A stretch of 6,870 nucleotides of DNA. Source: Syntrophaceae bacterium UBA2208. GTDB lineage: Bacteria > Desulfobacterota > BSN033 > UBA1163. Of this stretch, positions 4,769 through 6,870 are shown in pieces. The stretch is from assembly GCA_002327885.1 (NCBI GenBank), contig DCUS01000148.1, forward strand, positions 1 through 6,870. Reading direction: 5' to 3'. The notes under the pieces were generated by a model. The model saw nothing but the letters and a program-made list of their open reading frames with translations. It was not told where the DNA came from and did no database searches. Within the stretch, counting starts at the first letter, position 1. Each line of letters opens with the position of its first letter. The position numbers and the translations under genes were made by a program.

Positions 4769-4772
4769 TAGA

Positions 4773-5000
4773 ATGATAAACTGCATCATTTGTGGAGGGA
4801 AGACGGATCATCCGTCACACGATTATTGTCAAAAGTGTTTTTCATCGACGATTGAAGAGTTGGAGAAGAGGTATTCAAAAAGAGAGGCCTCCCAGACCCG
4901 GGAAGATCATAGGGAGGCCCCGGACAGTGAACCTTCAGAAGAGGACACCGTCATTGATTCTATTAACATAGTGATGGTGGTCGATCAAGGGAGATGGTGA
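4773..5000 (+). CDS. Small zinc-ribbon-like hypothetical protein
   Basis: The 75-residue product starts with a compact zinc-binding pattern, C4-x2-C7 and C19-x2-C22, with H13 and H16 between, followed by a helix (STIEELEKRYSK) and an acidic, low-complexity tail rich in Glu, Asp and Ser. The start is set by AAGGAGGTGA (4757-4766), a full complement of the 16S rRNA end, 6 nt before the ATG, predicting strong translation if the transcript gets past the leader. The next gene begins 1 nt after its stop, so they form an operon. An inverted repeat GGCCTCCC/GGGAGGCC (4886-4893/4912-4919) lies inside the gene. I do not recognise a family; short zinc-ribbon proteins in phages often bind nucleic acid or RNA polymerase, but nothing here proves that. 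Confidence 0.65.
   Translation: MINCIICGGKTDHPSHDYCQKCFSSTIEELEKRYSKREASQTREDHREAPDSEPSEEDTVIDSINIVMVVDQGRW
4886..4919 (+). repeat. GC-rich inverted repeat inside the 4773 gene
   Basis: GGCCTCCC (4886-4893) and GGGAGGCC (4912-4919) form a perfect 8-bp stem around an 18-nt loop that itself contains CCCGGG (4897-4902). It is unusually GC-rich for its purine- and AT-leaning surroundings and lies within the disordered acidic tail, where coding constraint is weak. No T-run follows, so it is not an intrinsic terminator; an mRNA stability or pausing element, or a protein site, is possible. Confidence 0.5.
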
Positions 5001-5001
5001 G

Positions 5002-5250
5002 ATGAATTTGATAGAAATCAAACTTGACGAGGCTGAGGTTTTAAAAGAAATTGAAGATGCAGTGGAGAAAGAATGTCCAGAGGAAGTAAAATTCATTGAT
5101 TCGTTAGATGAAGTGGGAGTATATGATGGGCCGTGGAATAAGATACAGTTTGTGATATATGCCAGCCAGAGGATAGGTTTTGAGATGGGATTTAAGACAG
5201 GGCAGCAGCTGGCCGGGAGAGAGAAACCCATTCCAGTGAAGTGGGATTAG
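5002..5250 (+). CDS. Small acidic hypothetical protein
   Basis: The 82-residue protein is acidic in its first half (EIKLDEAEVLKEIEDAVEKE, about residues 5-24, probably helical) and ends with GFEMGFKTGQQLAGREKPIP (about 59-78). It has one cysteine and no signal peptide or membrane segment. AAGGGAG (4987-4993) is 8 nt upstream of the ATG, and the ATG is 1 nt after the stop of the zinc-ribbon gene, so it is the second gene of that operon and under the same leader. I do not recognise a family. The integrase follows after 66 bp. Its small size and position next to an integrase fit a recombination directionality factor or a regulator, but it has no visible HTH, so this is only a contextual possibility. 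Confidence 0.65.
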   Translation: MNLIEIKLDEAEVLKEIEDAVEKECPEEVKFIDSLDEVGVYDGPWNKIQFVIYASQRIGFEMGFKTGQQLAGREKPIPVKWD

Positions 5251-5287
5251 ATTATTGATTAAAAACATATTGAAGGAGGCCTGGGAT

Positions 5288-5312
5288 TTTATCTTGAAGA
5301 AAGGAAGTGATT
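5288..5312 (+). repeat. Translation-start repeat, copy B (integrase)
   Basis: Second copy of the start-region repeat described for 4743-4768, here with TTTATC before the 19-bp core. Unlike copy A it is not preceded by a visible hairpin, so any regulation tied to the copy A stem would not extend to the integrase. Confidence 0.6.
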
Positions 5313-5316
5313 GAAG

Positions 5317-6408
5317 ATGGCTAAGCGCAAGAAGATGAAACACAAGGGAATCGTTCATGATGGTGATTCATTATCGCTCGATTTTTATTACAAAAGGAAA
5401 CGATACAGGGAAGTATTGGGGCCTGTCAGTATGACGTATGCGGAGAAAAGGCTGATCCTCAAAAAAAGGGATTTGATTGAGGGACAGGATAAACCGAAGG
5501 TGGTTAAAGTTTCGTTCAAACAGTTCACAAAAGAATTTCTGGAATGGTCAAAAGGAAATAAAAGGCCGAAGTCCTGGGTAAGAGATGAAGGCTCAATCAA
5601 ACACCTGAACCCTTTATTTCAAGACCGCCTGTTGTCAGAAGTAAGCCCTTTCTTGATCGAGAAGCATAAATTACGAAGGAAAGAGGAAGGGGCGAAACCG
5701 AGGACGATTGCGATTGAGCTGGCCTGTCTGCGGCACATGTTTAATATGGCGATGAAATGGGGAAGGGCGGTTTCAAACCCGGTTCAGGGGATCAAGTTTC
5801 CGAAGGAATCAGAGGTCAAGGATCGGATATTGAGCGAGGAAGAGGAAGAGAGGTTGCTCGATACGGTCAGGACGGAACCCAAAGGGAAACACCTTGAACC
5901 GATCATCATAACGGCTTTGAATACGGGAATGAGGAAAGGAGAGATCCTCAACCTGAAATGGGAGAACGTGGATTTAAAAAATGGAGTGATTGTTGTCGAA
6001 AAAACAAAGAATGGGAAGATACGGAAGATACCCATGAATAAAAAATTGACAGAGACCCTTGAGAGTGGTAAAAAGGTCTCCAAAGGAGAGTTTGTTTTTT
6101 CAGAGGACGGAAAGCCTTATGGGGATGTCAAGACGGGATGGTGGACGGCCTTAAAAAAGGCTAAGATTAAAGGATTCAGGTTTCATGACCTACGACACAC
6201 CTTCGGGTCAAGGTTGGGGATGTTAGGAGCGGATATCAGGACGATTCAAGAATTAATGGGTCATGAAGACATTACGATGACGATGAGGTATTCGCATCCT
6301 ACCCCGGAACATAAGCGGAATGCGGTCGAATTGCTGGACAAAATAGTCAAGAAAACCGACACCACGGAGAAATTGGAAGAAAAGAGAAAGGTTGTAAGTA
6401 TCCGATAA
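5317..6408 (+). CDS. int: Tyrosine-recombinase integrase
   Basis: The 363-residue protein has the full phage-integrase plan: a basic N-terminal arm-binding region with the first strand (about 10-35, DSLSLDFYYKRKRYREVL), a core-binding SAM-like domain (about 65-160) and the catalytic domain (about 165-345). Catalytic residues are all present: R206 (TGMRKGEIL), K231 (EKTKNGKIRKIP), H290 and R293 (HDLRHTF), H316 (LMGHEDI) and the nucleophile Y325 (MRYSH). It should carry out site-specific integration and, with an excisionase, excision. ATG 5317 is preferred over TTG 5311: AAGGAAGTGA (5301-5310) stands 6 nt upstream, the same spacing as the near-identical SD at 4757-4766. The stop lies 9 bp before a tRNA-Arg gene, the likely attachment site. 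Length and motifs are normal, so it should be active. Confidence 0.95.
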   Translation: MAKRKKMKHKGIVHDGDSLSLDFYYKRKRYREVLGPVSMTYAEKRLILKKRDLIEGQDKPKVVKVSFKQFTKEFLEWSKGNKRPKSWVRDEGSIKHLNPLFQDRLLSEVSPFLIEKHKLRRKEEGAKPRTIAIELACLRHMFNMAMKWGRAVSNPVQGIKFPKESEVKDRILSEEEEERLLDTVRTEPKGKHLEPIIITALNTGMRKGEILNLKWENVDLKNGVIVVEKTKNGKIRKIPMNKKLTETLESGKKVSKGEFVFSEDGKPYGDVKTGWWTALKKAKIKGFRFHDLRHTFGSRLGMLGADIRTIQELMGHEDITMTMRYSHPTPEHKRNAVELLDKIVKKTDTTEKLEEKRKVVSIR

Positions 6409-6417
6409 TATTAAGAT

Positions 6418-6494
6418 GGGCGATTAGCTCAGATGGATAGAGCGTTGGTCTCCGGAACCAAAGGCCGTGGGTTCAACTCCCGCATCGCCCACCA
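6418..6494 (+). tRNA. tRNA-Arg (anticodon CCG)
   Basis: A complete cloverleaf can be drawn: acceptor GGGCGAT (6418-6424) with ATCGCCC (6484-6490), D stem GCTC/GAGC (6427-6430/6440-6443), anticodon stem TTGGT/ACCAA (6445-6449/6457-6461) with loop CTCCGGA giving anticodon CCG at 6452-6454, a 5-nt variable loop, T stem GTGGG/CCCGC with loop TTCAACT, discriminator A and an encoded CCA (6492-6494). It reads the Arg codon CGG. The 5' end is only 9 bp past the integrase stop; GATAAT (6404-6409) overlapping that stop is the only -10-like box and has no partner -35. It is a typical integration target. Confidence 0.95.
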
Positions 6495-6507
6495 TAATTA
6501 AATCAAT

Positions 6508-6537
6508 GGGTTAGGCCACAAAAGCTAACCCTTTTTC
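6508..6537 (+). terminator. Rho-independent terminator after tRNA-Arg
   Basis: GGGTTAG (6508-6514) and CTAACCC (6525-6531) form a 7-bp stem with a 10-nt loop, followed by TTTTTC. It lies 13 bp after the tRNA CCA and would end forward transcription from the tRNA and possibly the integrase. It overlaps the stop codon of the reverse-strand integrase remnant at 6511-6513. Confidence 0.65.
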
Positions 6538-6870
6538 TTTGTGATTGTGACGGTTTGTGACGCTCCCAAGGAGACCATCAGCGCCTTCAATTCCCACCAC
6601 ATTTTTTTGGACTTCTGCCATCCTCTCGACAGCCTTTTTGGATTCTGTCTTGTAGAACGCTTCGGTCTTCTTGGCTGCCTCCCGATTCGCCCCATCGTAA
6701 AGGACGCCGTAAAGATCGAGAGTGATTTGAACTGACCCGTGCCCCATCTGATGCTGAAGGTACTTTGGGTTATGACCCGCAGCGATCAGAAGGGCGGCAT
6801 AGGTATGGTGTAAGGCGTGCATGGGTTTGGCATTTGACTTTCTTTCCGAGGGGGGTCTGCCGCAAGGACT
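6511..6870 (-). pseudogene. Second tyrosine recombinase, C-terminal part, conserved Arg replaced
   Basis: The frame is open to the window edge, so only about the last 119 residues are visible. MHALHHTYAALLIAAGHNPK, then LQHQMGHGSVQITLDLYG, is the C-terminal box of a tyrosine recombinase. GHG supplies the second histidine and the Y of DLYG is the nucleophile. The HxxR box reads HALH: the catalytic arginine is histidine, one transition from CGC to CAC, which should abolish or strongly reduce strand cleavage. The residues before it (GRPPSERKSNAKP) are proline-rich and unlike the usual lead-in, whereas another frame there reads PLGKKVKCQ, so a frameshift near 6823-6840 is possible. It faces the tRNA-Arg and the first integrase, as expected of a second element inserted at the same tRNA. 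Family sure; pseudogene status moderately supported. Confidence 0.65.

Larger units (their letters stand above)
4626..4772 (+). ncRNA. Structured 5' leader with competing hairpins (candidate attenuator/riboswitch)
   Basis: The left arm at 4627-4650 pairs with 4701-4722: nine pairs (GGCACGAGA with TCTCGTGCC), a two-base CA bulge, then 13 further pairs including two G-U, giving a 22-bp stem around a 50-nt apical region. In that region TGATT (4674-4678) pairs with AATCA (4689-4693). The right-arm bases AAAGCCAT (4702-4709) can instead pair with ATGGCTTT (4738-4745), an 8-bp hairpin followed by ATTTTT, which is terminator-like. The two folds share 4702-4709 and exclude each other, as in transcription attenuators. 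A second AAGCCAT at 4665-4671 can compete for the same partner or for ATGGTTT (4642-4648). A strong SD, AAGGAGGTGA (4757-4766), and ATG 4773 follow. I do not recognise a known riboswitch class. A 61-codon frame across the leader lacks an SD and is probably not translated. A small inverted-repeat element is the alternative. Confidence 0.5.

Noticed and set aside
4591..4776. Forward 61-codon frame across the leader with a CxxC (HCTSCSG)
   Set aside because: It starts at TTG, part of a -35-like TTGACA, with no SD, and lies over bases tied up in a 22-bp stem and a terminator-like hairpin. Its ATGA junction with the 4773 gene is notable but its residues look unconstrained.
4509..4811. Reverse 100-codon frame upstream of the SIR2 gene
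   Set aside because: It would cross the SIR2 promoter, the long stem and the start of the 4773 gene in antisense; no SD and no family resemblance. A toxin or antitoxin partner here was considered and dropped.

Overview
The window looks like bacterial accessory DNA: a stretch of prophage (or a related integrative element) lying 5' of a tRNA-Arg gene, with a reverse-strand cargo operon set into it. The forward-strand genes are short, tightly packed and purine-rich, begin with good Shine-Dalgarno sites, and encode Lys/Glu/Arg-rich proteins. The host is a bacterium: there is a CCA-encoding tRNA, a canonical anti-SD complement (AAGGAGGTGA) and a bS21-type ribosomal protein. I cannot fix the phylum from the sequence; a Deltaproteobacteria- or Nitrospirota-like lineage is only an impression.

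Layout. 1-323: 3' end of an S49 (SppA-like) phage protease. 334-537: a bS21 (RpsU-like) protein, followed by a coupled hypothetical gene (534-893). 964-1580: two small excisionase/MerR-type helix-turn-helix proteins with a zinc-ribbon protein between them, the last two overlapping out of frame. 1581-1749: a gene-free regulatory patch with two 17-bp operator-like direct repeats and three 11-bp-phased TTAAAAGG repeats. 1750-2046: a small phage-type protein of unknown function. 2047-2350: no gene recognised. 2351-4409, reverse strand: a two-gene operon made of a SIR2-like domain fused to a P-loop nucleotide-kinase-like domain, then an overlapping nucleoside 2-deoxyribosyltransferase, with a good sigma70-type promoter at 4498-4526. 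4527-4772: a leader with a 22-bp long-range stem that competes with a terminator-like hairpin, ahead of two small genes (4773-5000, 5002-5250). 5317-6408: a complete tyrosine-recombinase integrase. 6418-6494: tRNA-Arg(CCG), then a terminator. 6511-6870: the C-terminus of a second integrase on the reverse strand, lacking the conserved catalytic HxxR arginine.

How it fits together. The S49 protease, bS21, HTH/zinc-ribbon genes and integrase are a phage or satellite backbone. The reverse-strand operon is the most interesting part. SIR2-like NADases, nucleoside kinases and deoxyribosyltransferases all work on nucleosides or nucleotides, two of the three at the N-glycosidic bond. Joining them in one operon inside a mobile element suggests an anti-phage (abortive-infection) module in which nucleotide metabolism is sensed or turned into a signal that controls NAD+ depletion. 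This function is inferred from domains and context, not demonstrated, and I do not recognise this exact architecture as a named defence system. The second point of interest is the 4626-4772 leader, which has the mutually exclusive hairpins expected of an attenuator or riboswitch.
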